A stretch of 64,000 bases of DNA from Pseudomonas pharyngis (GTDB lineage Bacteria > Pseudomonadota > Gammaproteobacteria > Pseudomonadales > Pseudomonadaceae). A program made the translations under genes and the position numbers. Below are positions 38,663 to 48,654 of this stretch, piece after piece (position 1 is the stretch's first letter; every line of letters begins with the position of its first letter). Below the pieces are notes generated by a model, which was given only the letters and a program-made list of their open reading frames with translations, was not told the DNA's origin and searched no databases. The stretch lies in NCBI RefSeq assembly GCF_021602345.1, contig NZ_BQID01000009.1, positions 186,001 to 250,000 on the forward strand, given 5' to 3'.

Positions 38663-38678
38663 TGGCCCGGCCTTTGCT
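38663..38678 (+). promoter_or_regulatory. Sigma-54 (-24/-12) promoter of exaC
   Basis: TGGCCCG-N4-TTGCT matches the consensus TGGCACG-N4-TTGCW with one difference and correct GG-GC spacing. It lies 64 bp before the exaC start. Confidence 0.8.
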
Positions 38679-38741
38679 CTACGCTTATAGCAAGCGCTCA
38701 TGCGCGTCTCTCTGATAAGTACAACAGCCAAGGAGAACATC

Positions 38742-40262
<1,521 letters not shown>

Positions 40263-40269
40263 ACCTCGG

Positions 40270-40300
40270 GGCAACACAGATAATTTGATTCTGTGTTGCC
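40270..40300 (+). terminator. Hairpin after exaC
   Basis: GGCAACACAGA and TCTGTGTTGCC form a perfect 11-bp stem with a 9-nt loop 7 bp after the exaC stop. No long T-tract follows, so partial termination or mRNA 3'-end protection is likely. Confidence 0.6.
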
Positions 40301-40308
40301 TGTTCAAT

Positions 40309-40408
40309 CGCCTTCGCGAGCAAGCCCGCTCCCACAGGGGACTTGCGTCGGCCCACATTATTGGATTCTGCACAAATCCAATGTGGGAGCGGACTTGCTC
40401 GCGAAGGC
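40309..40408. repeat. Inverted pair of REP elements (BIME) between exaC and eat
   Basis: One REP (40309-40340, CGCCTTCGCGAGCAAGCCCG in this orientation) and an inverted partner (40381-40408, ATGTGGGAGCGGACTTGCTC) enclose about 40 bp. They can fold into a long stem. The gap 40263-40573 otherwise holds the exaC hairpin and a sigma-54 promoter. Confidence 0.85.
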
Positions 40409-40442
40409 GTCCTAAGTGACACAACACAAAGCCTGGCCGCTC

Positions 40443-40458
40443 TGGCACGGGCCTTGCG
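40443..40458 (+). promoter_or_regulatory. Sigma-54 (-24/-12) promoter of eat-eutBC
   Basis: TGGCACG-N4-TTGCG matches the sigma-54 consensus at every core base. It lies about 115 bp before the eat start, after the exaC hairpin and REP pair, so eat-eutB-eutC can be transcribed separately from exaC. Confidence 0.85.
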
Positions 40459-40573
40459 TACCCGTCATTCAGGATTTGTGTGAACACTGCCGCTGCGTGA
40501 ACAGCCTCCACCCACCCAACCGCTACTCCTGAAAGTCCAACAGATCGAACAATAAAAAAGACAGAGAGGACTT

Positions 40574-41944
40574 ATGACTTCCACCACACAGCTCAAACCC
40601 ACACTCGGCACCCTGCACCTCTGGGGCATTGCCGTCGGCCTGGTGATTTCCGGCGAATACTTCGGCTGGAGTTACGGCTGGGGCACCGCGGGAACCCTGG
40701 GTTTCCTGGTCACGGCCCTGATGGTCGCGACCATGTACACCTGCTTCATCTTCAGTTTCACCGAACTGACCACCGCGATTCCTCACGCGGGCGGGCCGTT
40801 TGCCTACAGCCGTCGGGCGTTCGGCGAAAAAGGTGGATTGATCGCCGGCATCGCCACCCTGATCGAATTCGTGTTCGCCCCGCCGGCCATCGCCATGGCC
40901 ATCGGCGCCTATCTGAACGTGCAATATCCGGGGCTCGATCCAAAACTCGCGGCGGTCGGCGCGTATTTTGTGTTCATGACCCTGAACATCCTCGGCGTCA
41001 GCATCGCCGCGACCTTCGAGCTGGTGGTGACCGTGCTCGCTGTCGCCGAATTGCTGGTGTTCATGGGCGTGGTCGCACCGGGCTTCAGCTTCAGCAACTT
41101 TGTGCTGAACGGCTGGTCAGGCGCCAATGAGTTCACGATGGGCGCGATTCCTGGCATTTTCGCCGCTATTCCCTTCGCGATCTGGTTCTTCCTCGCCATC
41201 GAAGGCGCCGCCATGGCGGCCGAGGAAGCCAAGGACCCGAAACGCACGATTCCACGAGCCTACGTCAGCGGCATCCTGACCCTGGTGTTCCTGGCCATTG
41301 GCGTGATGGTGATGGCTGGCGGCGTCGGCGACTGGCGTCAACTGTCGAACATCAACGATCCGCTGCCGCAGGCAATGAAAGCGGTAGTCGGCAACAATTC
41401 GACCTGGATGCACATGCTGGTGTGGATCGGCCTGTTCGGGCTGGTGGCGAGTTTCCACGGGATCATCCTCGGCTACTCGCGACAGTTCTTTGCCCTGGCC
41501 CGGGCCGGTTATCTGCCCAAAGGTCTGGCCAAACTCTCGCGCTTCCAGACGCCGCACCGGGCGATCCTGGCGGGCGGCGTGGTCGGCATCGCGGCAATCT
41601 ACAGCGACGGTCTGGTCAATCTGCAAGGCATGACCCTGACGGCGGCGATGATCACCATGTCGGTGTTCGGCGCCATCGTGATGTACATCATCAGCATGCT
41701 CAGCCTGTTCAAACTGCGCAAAACCGAGCCGAATCTGGAACGCACCTTCCGCGCGCCCGGTTACCCGGTGGTGCCGGCCATCGCGCTGTTTCTGGCGCTG
41801 GTGTGCCTGGTGGCGATGGCCTGGTTCAACACGCTGATCGGTTGTGTGTTCCTCGGGTTCATGGCCGCCGGTTACCTGTATTTCCAGCTGACCGCCAAGC
41901 AACGCTCCGAAGCACCGGCAGACGCTATGCTCGAAGGTATATGA
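40574..41944 (+). CDS. eat: Ethanolamine permease (APC family)
   Basis: The 456-aa polytopic transporter has about twelve hydrophobic segments. Family patterns include LHLWGIAVGLVISGEYFGWS, whose LVISGEYFGW is typical of ethanolamine permeases, FTELTTAIPHAGGPFAYSRRAFG, FFLAIEGAAMAAEEAKDPKR and GIILGYSRQFFALARAGYLP. It imports ethanolamine for EutBC. AGAGAGGA precedes the ATG. Placement between exaC and eutB supports the substrate. Orthologue of PA4023. Confidence 0.93.
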   Translation: MTSTTQLKPTLGTLHLWGIAVGLVISGEYFGWSYGWGTAGTLGFLVTALMVATMYTCFIFSFTELTTAIPHAGGPFAYSRRAFGEKGGLIAGIATLIEFVFAPPAIAMAIGAYLNVQYPGLDPKLAAVGAYFVFMTLNILGVSIAATFELVVTVLAVAELLVFMGVVAPGFSFSNFVLNGWSGANEFTMGAIPGIFAAIPFAIWFFLAIEGAAMAAEEAKDPKRTIPRAYVSGILTLVFLAIGVMVMAGGVGDWRQLSNINDPLPQAMKAVVGNNSTWMHMLVWIGLFGLVASFHGIILGYSRQFFALARAGYLPKGLAKLSRFQTPHRAILAGGVVGIAAIYSDGLVNLQGMTLTAAMITMSVFGAIVMYIISMLSLFKLRKTEPNLERTFRAPGYPVVPAIALFLALVCLVAMAWFNTLIGCVFLGFMAAGYLYFQLTAKQRSEAPADAMLEGI

Positions 41945-42005
41945 ATTGCACCGGCACCGCGCCTTTCGCCCGGTGCCCGCTATACAGAAGTGCATAAAGA
42001 TCCAA

Positions 42006-42098
42006 TGTGGGAGCGGGCTTGCTCGCGAATGCGGTGCGTCATTTAACAATGATGTCGCCTGACACGACGCCTTCGCGAGCAAGCCCGCTCCCACAGGG
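42006..42098. repeat. Inverted pair of REP elements between eat and eutB
   Basis: TGTGGGAGCGGGCTTGCTCG (from 42006) and its inverted copy CCTTCGCGAGCAAGCCCGCT (from 42070) enclose about 35 bp. As a BIME within the eat-eutBC transcript it may stabilise or segment the mRNA. Confidence 0.87.
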
Positions 42099-42135
42099 GA
42101 TCGAGTTATCCACAGAATCAGGAGGAACGCGCCCA

Positions 42136-43530
42136 ATGACCGCATTTGCCCATACCGTCGGCGCCCAGACCTATCGTTTCGACAGCCTCAAGGACGTGAT
42201 GGCCAAGGCCAGCCCGGCACGCTCCGGGGATTTCCTGGCCGGCGTCGCCGCGCTCAACGATGGCGAGCGGGTAGCCGCGCAAATGGCACTGGCCGACATC
42301 CCGCTCACGCATTTCCTGCAGGAAGCGCTGATTCCCTACGAAACCGATGAAGTCACCCGACTGATCATCGACACCCACGATAAACAGGCTTTCGCCGTGG
42401 TCAGCCATCTCACCGTCGGCGGTTTTCGCGACTGGCTGCTCAGTGACGCCGCCGATGAAACCAGCCTGCGCGCCCTCGCTCCCGGCCTGACGCCGGAAAT
42501 GGTCGCTGCCGTGTCGAAGATCATGCGCGTGCAGGATCTGGTGCTGGTGGCGCAGAAAATCCGCGTGGTCACGAAATTTCGTGGCACCCTCGGCCTGCGT
42601 GGACGGTTATCCACAAGGCTGCAACCCAATCACCCGACCGACGAACCGTCCGGCATCGCCGCGAGCATTCTCGACGGTCTGCTGTACGGCAACGGCGACG
42701 CGATGATCGGCATCAACCCGGCCACCGACAGCATCGCCTCGATCTGCGCGATGCTGGAAATGCTCGACGCGATCATCCAGCGCTACGACATTCCGACCCA
42801 GGCCTGCGTGCTGACCCACGTCACCACCTCTATAGAAGCGATCAACCGTGGGGTGCCGCTGGATCTGGTGTTCCAGTCGATTGCCGGCACCGAAGCGGCC
42901 AACGCCAGTTTCGGTATCAACCTGAACATCTTGCAGGAAGGTTATGAAGCGGGCCTGAGCCTCAATCGCGGCACGCTCGGGCAGAACCTGATGTATTTCG
43001 AAACCGGTCAGGGCAGTGCACTGTCAGCCAACGCCCACCACGGCGTCGATCAACAGACCTGCGAGACCCGGGCCTACGCCGTGGCGCGCCATTTCAAGCC
43101 GTTTCTGGTGAACACCGTCGTGGGATTCATCGGCCCGGAATACCTCTACAACGGCAAACAGATTATCCGCGCCGGCCTCGAAGACCACTTCTGCGGCAAG
43201 TTGCTCGGCGTGCCGATGGGCTGCGATATCTGCTACACCAACCACGCCGAAGCCGACCAGGACGACATGGACACCCTGCTGACCCTGCTCGGCGTGGCCG
43301 GGATCAACTTCATCATGGGCATCCCCGGCTCCGACGACATCATGCTCAACTACCAGACCACTTCGTTCCATGACGCGCTCTACGCGCGCCAGACCCTGGG
43401 CCTGAAACCGGCGCCGGAGTTCGAGCAGTGGCTGGCGAACATGGGCATCTTCACCCAGGCGGACGGCAAGGTCCGCTTCGGCAACAACCTGCCGCCGGCC
43501 TTTCGCCAGGCCTTGGCGCAATTGGGATGA
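42136..43530 (+). CDS. eutB: Ethanolamine ammonia-lyase large subunit
   Basis: EutB is the catalytic TIM-barrel subunit of the adenosylcobalamin-dependent lyase that splits ethanolamine into acetaldehyde and ammonia. The ATG at 42136 with GGAGG upstream gives 464 aa. Recognisable parts are [73 protein letters not shown] and the C-terminal [20 protein letters not shown] segment. The frame extends upstream through the REP pair but without family similarity. The stop overlaps the eutC start (ATGA), consistent with one-to-one subunit synthesis. No microcompartment genes are present. Confidence 0.96.
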   Translation: MTAFAHTVGAQTYRFDSLKDVMAKASPARSGDFLAGVAALNDGERVAAQMALADIPLTHFLQEALIPYETDEVTRLIIDTHDKQAFAVVSHLTVGGFRDWLLSDAADETSLRALAPGLTPEMVAAVSKIMRVQDLVLVAQKIRVVTKFRGTLGLRGRLSTRLQPNHPTDEPSGIAASILDGLLYGNGDAMIGINPATDSIASICAMLEMLDAIIQRYDIPTQACVLTHVTTSIEAINRGVPLDLVFQSIAGTEAANASFGINLNILQEGYEAGLSLNRGTLGQNLMYFETGQGSALSANAHHGVDQQTCETRAYAVARHFKPFLVNTVVGFIGPEYLYNGKQIIRAGLEDHFCGKLLGVPMGCDICYTNHAEADQDDMDTLLTLLGVAGINFIMGIPGSDDIMLNYQTTSFHDALYARQTLGLKPAPEFEQWLANMGIFTQADGKVRFGNNLPPAFRQALAQLG

Positions 43531-44360
43531 GTCAGATGGAAAAACCGCCCGTCGATCCGCAAAACCCGTGGCTGGAGCTGCGTCGTCTGACCCCGGCGCG
43601 CATTGCCCTCGGTCGTACTGGCACCAGCCTGCCGACCCGCGAACAACTGGATTTCCAGTACGCCCACGCCCAGGCTCGGGACGCGGTGCATCTGCCGTTC
43701 GATCACGCCGGGCTCAGCGCCCAGCTGACTGAACGCCAACGTGAAAGTCTTGTGCTGCACAGCGCGGCGGTGGATCGCAACAGCTACCTGCAACGCCCGG
43801 ATCTGGGGCGCAAGCTGAGCGATCAATCGGCGCAAGCCCTGCGCGAATACGCCCAGGCGCATCCGGGCGGCGTGGATCTGGTGATGGTGGTGGCGGACGG
43901 CCTCTCGGCACTGGCGGTGCATCGGCATACGCTGCCGTTTCTCACCCGCCTGGATGAACAGATGAGCGCCGACCAATGGTCGTTAGCGCCGGTGGTTTTA
44001 GTGGAACAGGGCCGAGTGGCGATTGGCGATGAAATCGGCCAGTTGCTGGGCGCCAGAATGGTTGTGATGCTGATTGGAGAGCGTCCGGGCCTCAGTTCGC
44101 CGGACAGCCTGGGTTTATATTTCACCTACAATCCCAAGGTCGGCCTCACGGATGCTTATCGCAATTGCATCTCCAATGTGCGGCTGGAAGGGCTCAGCTA
44201 TGGCATGGCGGCGCATCGCTTGCTGTATCTGATGCGCGAAGCCTGTCGGCGCCAGCTGTCGGGCGTCAATCTGAAGGACGAGGCGCAGGTTCAGACGCTG
44301 GAATCGGAAGCCGGTGCAGACATGAAGAGTAATTTCCTACTCGATCCGCCCCCAGCCTGA
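43527..44360 (+). CDS. eutC: Ethanolamine ammonia-lyase small subunit
   Basis: EutC completes the cobalamin-binding site of ethanolamine ammonia-lyase. The 277-aa protein shows [70 protein letters not shown] and [15 protein letters not shown], followed by [20 protein letters not shown], all family hallmarks. The start ATG overlaps the eutB stop. A second ATG 9 bp later is also usable. It is the last gene of the ethanolamine set. The 116 bp up to the GNAT gene show no clear terminator. Confidence 0.95.
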   Translation: MSQMEKPPVDPQNPWLELRRLTPARIALGRTGTSLPTREQLDFQYAHAQARDAVHLPFDHAGLSAQLTERQRESLVLHSAAVDRNSYLQRPDLGRKLSDQSAQALREYAQAHPGGVDLVMVVADGLSALAVHRHTLPFLTRLDEQMSADQWSLAPVVLVEQGRVAIGDEIGQLLGARMVVMLIGERPGLSSPDSLGLYFTYNPKVGLTDAYRNCISNVRLEGLSYGMAAHRLLYLMREACRRQLSGVNLKDEAQVQTLESEAGADMKSNFLLDPPPA

Positions 44361-44476
44361 ACCGTTTCCGCATTGCCTTTCTGCGCCGGTTTCAGGCAGG
44401 ATCGATGCACGGCCGCCCGGGTTTCCCATCGCCGTCAGAGCACGTGAAGACAGCCACTTGAAGGACGAGACCTACC

Positions 44477-44938
44477 ATGCGGATTATCCAAGCGACCCTC
44501 GAACACCTGGATTTGCTGACCCCGTTGTTCGTTAAGTACCGCGAGTTCTACGGCTCCCTGCCCTATCCGGACTCGTCCCGGGCCTTTCTCGAAAAGCGCC
44601 TGCGACGCAAGGAGTCGGTGATCTACCTGGCCCTGGCCGATGACGACGACAGAAAACTCATGGGCTTCTGCCAGCTCTACCCGAGCTTTTCCTCGCTGTC
44701 GCTCAAGCGCGTGTGGATTCTCAACGACATCTATGTCGCCGAAGACGCCCGCCGCCAGCTAGTGGCCGACAACCTGATCCGCACCGCGAAGAAAATGGCC
44801 AAGGAAACACAGGCCGTGCGCATGCGCGTCTCCACCAGTGCCGACAATGAAGTGGCGCAGAAAACCTACGAATCCATCGGGTTCAAGGAAGACACCGAGT
44901 TCAAGAACTACGTGCTGCCGATCAGCGAAGAACTCTGA
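44477..44938 (+). CDS. GNAT-family N-acetyltransferase
   Basis: The 153-aa GCN5-related acetyltransferase shows LMGFCQLYPSFSSLSLKRVW (beta-strand segment), WILNDIYVAEDARRQLVADNLI (acetyl-CoA loop; the usual Q/RxxGxG/A appears as degenerate RRQLVAD) and VSTSADNEVAQKTYESIGFKED, the C-terminal GNAT motif. The substrate is unknown. AAGGACGAG precedes the ATG. It follows eutC at 116 bp; whether it shares its transcript is open. The orthologue in the same place is PA4026. Confidence 0.85.
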   Translation: MRIIQATLEHLDLLTPLFVKYREFYGSLPYPDSSRAFLEKRLRRKESVIYLALADDDDRKLMGFCQLYPSFSSLSLKRVWILNDIYVAEDARRQLVADNLIRTAKKMAKETQAVRMRVSTSADNEVAQKTYESIGFKEDTEFKNYVLPISEEL

Positions 44939-45057
44939 TCGCGAGGTTTCCTGCGGGGAGGGAGCAGACTTCCTCCCCAAAATGAATCCCAACCCGACAT
45001 TTCTTCACACCGACATCCCCCGCTACAAAACCAACGCGCTTTTCACCCCTCAGCCCG

Positions 45058-45063
45058 TATAAT
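45058..45063 (+). promoter_or_regulatory. Candidate -10 box upstream of dedA-mtfA
   Basis: A perfect TATAAT lies about 100 bp before the DedA start, but no good -35 is seen at the right distance. The 227-bp gap 44939-45165 holds nothing else that I recognise. Confidence 0.45.
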
Positions 45064-45165
45064 CCCGATCTTTCCGGCTTGTAAGAAAAACTACACCCGC
45101 TTGTAGGCTTACACGAAGTCATCCGCACAGGTCTGCCGAGTCAGACCGTCACCACAGGTGCCTCC

Positions 45166-45816
45166 ATGGATTTCAACCCGCTCGACCTTATCCTGCATCT
45201 CGATGTTTACCTCGACCTGCTGGTGAATAATTACGGGCCATGGATCTACGCCATCCTGTTTCTGGTGATCTTCTGCGAGACCGGTCTGGTGGTGATGCCA
45301 TTCCTGCCGGGTGATTCCCTGCTGTTCATCGCCGGCGCAGTGGCTGCGGGCGGCGGTATGGACCCGGTATTGCTGGCGGGCTTGCTGATGCTCGCGGCGA
45401 TTCTCGGCGACAGTACCAACTACGTGATCGGGCGAACCGCGGGTGAAAAGCTGTTCAGCAATCCGAACTCGAAAATCTTCCGCCGCGACTACCTGCAACA
45501 GACCCACGATTTCTACGACAAGCACGGCGGAAAAACCGTGACCCTGGCGCGCTTCCTGCCGATCATCCGCACCTTTGCACCGTTCGTCGCCGGTGTCGCG
45601 AAGATGCCTTACCCGCGGTTCTTCGGCTTCAGCGTGTTCGGCACGGTTTTGTGGGTTGGCGGTCTGGTGACGCTGGGTTATTTCTTCGGCAACGTGCCGT
45701 TCATCAAGAAGAACCTGTCGCTGCTGGTGGTCGGCATCATTCTGCTGTCGCTGGTACCGATGATCATCGGTGTGGTTCGCAGCCGCTTCGGCGGCACCAA
45801 AGCCCAATCGCACTAA
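45166..45816 (+). CDS. DedA-family membrane protein
   Basis: The 216-aa inner-membrane protein of the DedA/VTT family has the signatures ETGLVVMPFLPGDSLLFIAGA, GDSTNYVIGRTAGEKLF, FYDKHGGKTVTLARFLPIIR and the loop arginine in RTFAPFVAGVAKM. DedA proteins act in lipid (undecaprenyl-phosphate or phospholipid) translocation and membrane potential homeostasis. It is a second DedA-type domain in the window besides the fusion at 21885. mtfA starts 5 bp after its stop, so the pair is an operon. Confidence 0.92.
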   Translation: MDFNPLDLILHLDVYLDLLVNNYGPWIYAILFLVIFCETGLVVMPFLPGDSLLFIAGAVAAGGGMDPVLLAGLLMLAAILGDSTNYVIGRTAGEKLFSNPNSKIFRRDYLQQTHDFYDKHGGKTVTLARFLPIIRTFAPFVAGVAKMPYPRFFGFSVFGTVLWVGGLVTLGYFFGNVPFIKKNLSLLVVGIILLSLVPMIIGVVRSRFGGTKAQSH

Positions 45817-45820
45817 GCCG

Positions 45821-46633
45821 ATGTGGTCGCTGAGCGCCTGGCGCCGCCGGCGCATTCTGGCCAGGCACCCGATTGCCGACGAACTGTGGCAGCGGGTGCG
45901 CCATCACCTGAGTTTTCTCGATGGCATCACGCCCGCTGAAGACCAGTGGCTGCGTGAAGCCAGCGTGCTGTTCCTCGAAGACAAACACCTGACCGCCCTG
46001 CCCGGCGTCGAACTGCACCAGGAACAACGCCTACTGCTCGCCGCCCAGGCCCAATTGCCGCTTTTGCATCTCGGCGATCTGAACTGGTATCAGGGTTTCC
46101 ACGAAATCGTCCTCTACCCCGACGACTTCCTCAGCCCCCAGCGCCATCGCGATGCCAGCGGCGTCGAGCATGAGTGGGACGGCGAACACAGCGGCGAAGC
46201 GTGGCAACAAGGGCCGATCATCCTCGCCTGGCCCGGCGTAATGGCCAGCGGTGGCTGGGAAGGCTACAACCTGGTGATCCACGAACTGGCGCACAAGCTC
46301 GACATGCTCAACGGTGACGCCAACGGCCTGCCCCCGCTGCATGCCGACATGCGGGTGAAAGACTGGGCCGAAGTGATGCAGGCAGCGTACGACGACCTCA
46401 ATCGCCAGCTCGACCGCCATCCTGACGCCGAAACCGCCATCGACCCCTATGCCGCCGAGAACCCGGCCGAATTCTTCGCCGTCACCAGCGAGTACTTCTT
46501 CAGCGCTCCGGATCTGCTGCACGAGGCTTACCCACAGGTGTATGCGCAGTTGCAGCTTTTCTATCGCCAGGATCCGTTGGCGCGCCTGAAGCAACTTCAG
46601 GCCAGCGACCCGGTCTATCAGGCTCACGAGTAA
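45821..46633 (+). CDS. mtfA: MtfA-family zinc metallopeptidase
   Basis: The 270-aa cytoplasmic protein is related to E. coli MtfA (Mlc titration factor A), which binds the glucose repressor Mlc and has aminopeptidase activity. The start at 45821 (MWSLSAWRRRR) lies 5 bp after dedA. The HExxH zinc motif is in VIHELAHKLDMLNG and the third ligand glutamate in NPAEFFAVTSEYFF. W-Q-Q-G-P-I-I-L-A-W-P and the YQGFHEIVLYPDDF block are typical. Mlc itself is not in the window, so the Pseudomonas partner is unknown. Confidence 0.9.
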   Translation: MWSLSAWRRRRILARHPIADELWQRVRHHLSFLDGITPAEDQWLREASVLFLEDKHLTALPGVELHQEQRLLLAAQAQLPLLHLGDLNWYQGFHEIVLYPDDFLSPQRHRDASGVEHEWDGEHSGEAWQQGPIILAWPGVMASGGWEGYNLVIHELAHKLDMLNGDANGLPPLHADMRVKDWAEVMQAAYDDLNRQLDRHPDAETAIDPYAAENPAEFFAVTSEYFFSAPDLLHEAYPQVYAQLQLFYRQDPLARLKQLQASDPVYQAHE

Positions 46634-46679
46634 AGGTCTGCACGACTTCCGGTACATGGCGTCCACGGCAGAATATGCC

Positions 46680-46685
46680 TATAAT
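46680..46685 (+). promoter_or_regulatory. Candidate -10 box of ppa
   Basis: A perfect TATAAT lies 62 bp before the ppa ATG, in the 114-bp gap after mtfA. The -35 (TGGCGT near 46657) is poor. Confidence 0.55.
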
Positions 46686-46747
46686 CGCCGCCACTTTTTG
46701 GTCAATCCGGCCAAGTGTTTTTGGTCAACTAACGGGGGCAAAGCCCA

Positions 46748-47275
46748 ATGAGCTACAGCAAGATTCCGGCTGGCAAAGACCTGCCGAACGACATCTACGT
46801 CGCGATCGAGATCCCGGCCAACCACGCGCCGATCAAATACGAAATCGACAAAGACAGCGATTGCCTGTTCGTTGACCGTTTCATGGCCACCCCGATGTTC
46901 TACCCGGCCAACTACGGTTACATCCCGAACACCCTGGCTGACGACGGTGATCCCCTCGATGTGCTGGTCGTGACCCCTTACCCGGTTGCTCCAGGTTCGG
47001 TGATCCGCGCGCGTCCGGTCGGCATCCTGAACATGACCGACGACGGCGGCGGCGATGCCAAAGTCATCGCCGTTCCACACGACAAGCTGTCCCAGCTGTA
47101 CGTGGACGTGAAGGAATACACCGACCTGCCAGCCCTGCTGATCCAGCAGATCGAGCACTTCTTCGCGAACTACAAAGATCTCGAAAAAGGCAAATGGGTG
47201 AAAATCGAAGGCTGGGACGGCGCTGACGCTGCCCGCGCCGCGATCACCAAGTCGGTTGCTGCCTACAAAGGCTAA
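46748..47275 (+). CDS. ppa: Inorganic pyrophosphatase (family I)
   Basis: Ppa hydrolyses pyrophosphate to drive biosynthetic reactions. The 175-aa length is exact for bacterial family I enzymes. The signature [11 protein letters not shown] with its metal-binding aspartates is present, together with [35 protein letters not shown] and [13 protein letters not shown], and the C-terminal [24 protein letters not shown] precedes the ATG. It is followed by a strong terminator and is probably monocistronic. Confidence 0.97.
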   Translation: MSYSKIPAGKDLPNDIYVAIEIPANHAPIKYEIDKDSDCLFVDRFMATPMFYPANYGYIPNTLADDGDPLDVLVVTPYPVAPGSVIRARPVGILNMTDDGGGDAKVIAVPHDKLSQLYVDVKEYTDLPALLIQQIEHFFANYKDLEKGKWVKIEGWDGADAARAAITKSVAAYKG

Positions 47276-47302
47276 GCCTCGCGACCTGCGACACGCTTGA
47301 AG

Positions 47303-47329
47303 AAAACCCCGGTTGATCCGGGGTTTTTT
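47303..47329 (+). terminator. Rho-independent terminator after ppa
   Basis: AAAACCCCGG and CCGGGGTTTT with a 5-nt loop, followed by more T residues. Confidence 0.93.
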
Positions 47330-47490
47330 GTGCCTGCCTGATAAGTGCTTAAACGACTTGTTTATAGCGACCTACAGAAAAGTTTTAGTGTGTGTAATTT
47401 CCCACAAGGGCGTCTTACATCCCGTCGCAAAATTTGCCCTGATTTTGAACGCAAGGTTTATTCAAACCGCTCTAGGCCGGTCGTAGACTC

Positions 47491-47510
47491 GTGTTTATGA
47501 GAAAGAACAC
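47491..47510. promoter_or_regulatory. Palindrome over the start codon of the S24 repressor (candidate operator)
   Basis: GTGTT (47491-47495) and AACAC (47506-47510) flank the ATG at 47497 symmetrically. A site over the start codon would fit autorepression by the encoded CI-like protein, but the half-sites are short. Confidence 0.4.
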
Positions 47511-48237
47511 TAGCGGTCCAAGATTCAAGGCACTCCTGGAAGCTGCGAACATCACCACCACGGGATTCGCAAAGTTCTGGGGCACGGAAGCCCAAAACGT
47601 TCATAACTGGTACACCCGGGGCGTACCCGCGTACCGCATGGAAGAAGTTGCGCGCCTGCTGTCCGTCAACAGCCAATGGCTGAAGACCGGCGAAGGCCCG
47701 AAAGACGCCCCGCACCTGCATACGGAGTCGGGCGACATCCTCGATGCCCATGCCATTCGCGGCGTCTACACGGTGCTCGAAACCAACGACATCGAACTGC
47801 CGCTCTACAAGGAAGCCCCGACTGCCCCTGGTTCCGACAAGACCCACGTCATCAAGGACCCGGACCAAACCATCCGTCTGCCCCGCAGCCACCTCGAAGC
47901 CCTGGAAATTCGTCACACCGATGCCATCTGCACCCACATGATCGGCAACAGCATGGCCGAGAAAATCGAAGACGGCTCAACCCTCGCCATCGACCGCGGC
48001 CTCACCCAGGTGGTGGACGGCGAAATCTACGCCATCGAACACGACGGCATGCTGCGCATCAAATACCTGCACCGCATGCCCGGCAACGCCCTGCGCCTGC
48101 GCAGCCACAACAGCGCCGAATACCCGGACGAGATTTTCCGGGCGGCGCAGATTGAGGAGCAGCGGATTCATGTGCTGGGGTGGGTGTTCTGGTGGTCGAC
48201 GCTGGGCAAGCGGCGGCCGGTGGTGCCGTTTCTCTGA
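47497..48237 (+). CDS. CI/LexA-like repressor with S24 peptidase domain
   Basis: The 246-aa protein (from MRKNTSGPRFKALL) joins an N-terminal helix-turn-helix (TTTGFAKFWGTEAQNVHNWY) to a C-terminal S24/LexA-type domain with the catalytic serine in IGNSMAEKIEDGS and the lysine in GMLRIKYLHR. Such proteins repress prophage or bacteriocin genes and are often inactivated by RecA-stimulated self-cleavage. A typical Ala-Gly cleavage site is not evident between the domains. A GTG two codons upstream is an alternative start. No phage or pyocin genes lie nearby, so it is an orphan regulator in this window. Confidence 0.85.
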   Translation: MRKNTSGPRFKALLEAANITTTGFAKFWGTEAQNVHNWYTRGVPAYRMEEVARLLSVNSQWLKTGEGPKDAPHLHTESGDILDAHAIRGVYTVLETNDIELPLYKEAPTAPGSDKTHVIKDPDQTIRLPRSHLEALEIRHTDAICTHMIGNSMAEKIEDGSTLAIDRGLTQVVDGEIYAIEHDGMLRIKYLHRMPGNALRLRSHNSAEYPDEIFRAAQIEEQRIHVLGWVFWWSTLGKRRPVVPFL

Positions 48238-48299
48238 GCCAGCTTCTGTCGTGAGGGGCAACCGGCCCGGATAGTCGGTACAAATACGGGATTTTTCCT

Positions 48300-48317
48300 G
48301 GATAGAACGCTCTATCC
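48300..48317 (+). repeat. Perfect 7-bp hairpin after the S24 repressor gene
   Basis: GGATAGA and TCTATCC enclose ACGC, 62 bp after the repressor stop. It could be a factor-dependent end or a binding site; there is no U-tract. Confidence 0.4.
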
Positions 48318-48349
48318 CGCACTTCGCACTGGGAATCCCCAACAAAACT

Positions 48350-48540
48350 CAGTATCCTGCGCCCCACATTCGCGCATCGACCCGCCAAGCGGCCCAGATG
48401 ACGCCTGACGCGGCAGACCACTGTCTGACCAAGTCCCACAGCCGGACGCAAGATCCGGATGTACGTTTTGAAGGCTGGCGCGGTTTACCAAAAATAAACC
48501 AAGCCAGTCCCCGAGAAGCCGGCCACAAGCCGGCTTTTTA
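48350..48540 (+). ncRNA. Candidate small RNA ending at a Rho-independent terminator
   Basis: The 417-bp gap 48238-48654 lacks a credible gene. It ends in a strong terminator (AAGCCGGC/GCCGGCTT around CACAA, 48516-48540, with a T run), although the nearest upstream gene stops nearly 280 bp earlier. TATCCT near 48351 could be a -10 box. The stretch between contains further self-complementary parts. A stand-alone small RNA, or a long 3' UTR of the repressor gene, would explain this. No known family was recognised. Confidence 0.4.
48516..48540 (+). terminator. Rho-independent terminator
   Basis: An 8-bp stem AAGCCGGC/GCCGGCTT with a CACAA loop is followed by TTTTT overlapping its 3' arm. It ends the candidate small RNA or the repressor transcript. 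Confidence 0.85.
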
Positions 48541-48654
48541 ATGCCTATTGGAAAAGTGGTTTTCGAGAGCCGCTCAGCCAATGGCTGATCAGTACGCAAA
48601 TCGTGCAGGCGCTACTTGCACAATTGTTCAGCAAAAAAGCTCTTGGCAATTTCG

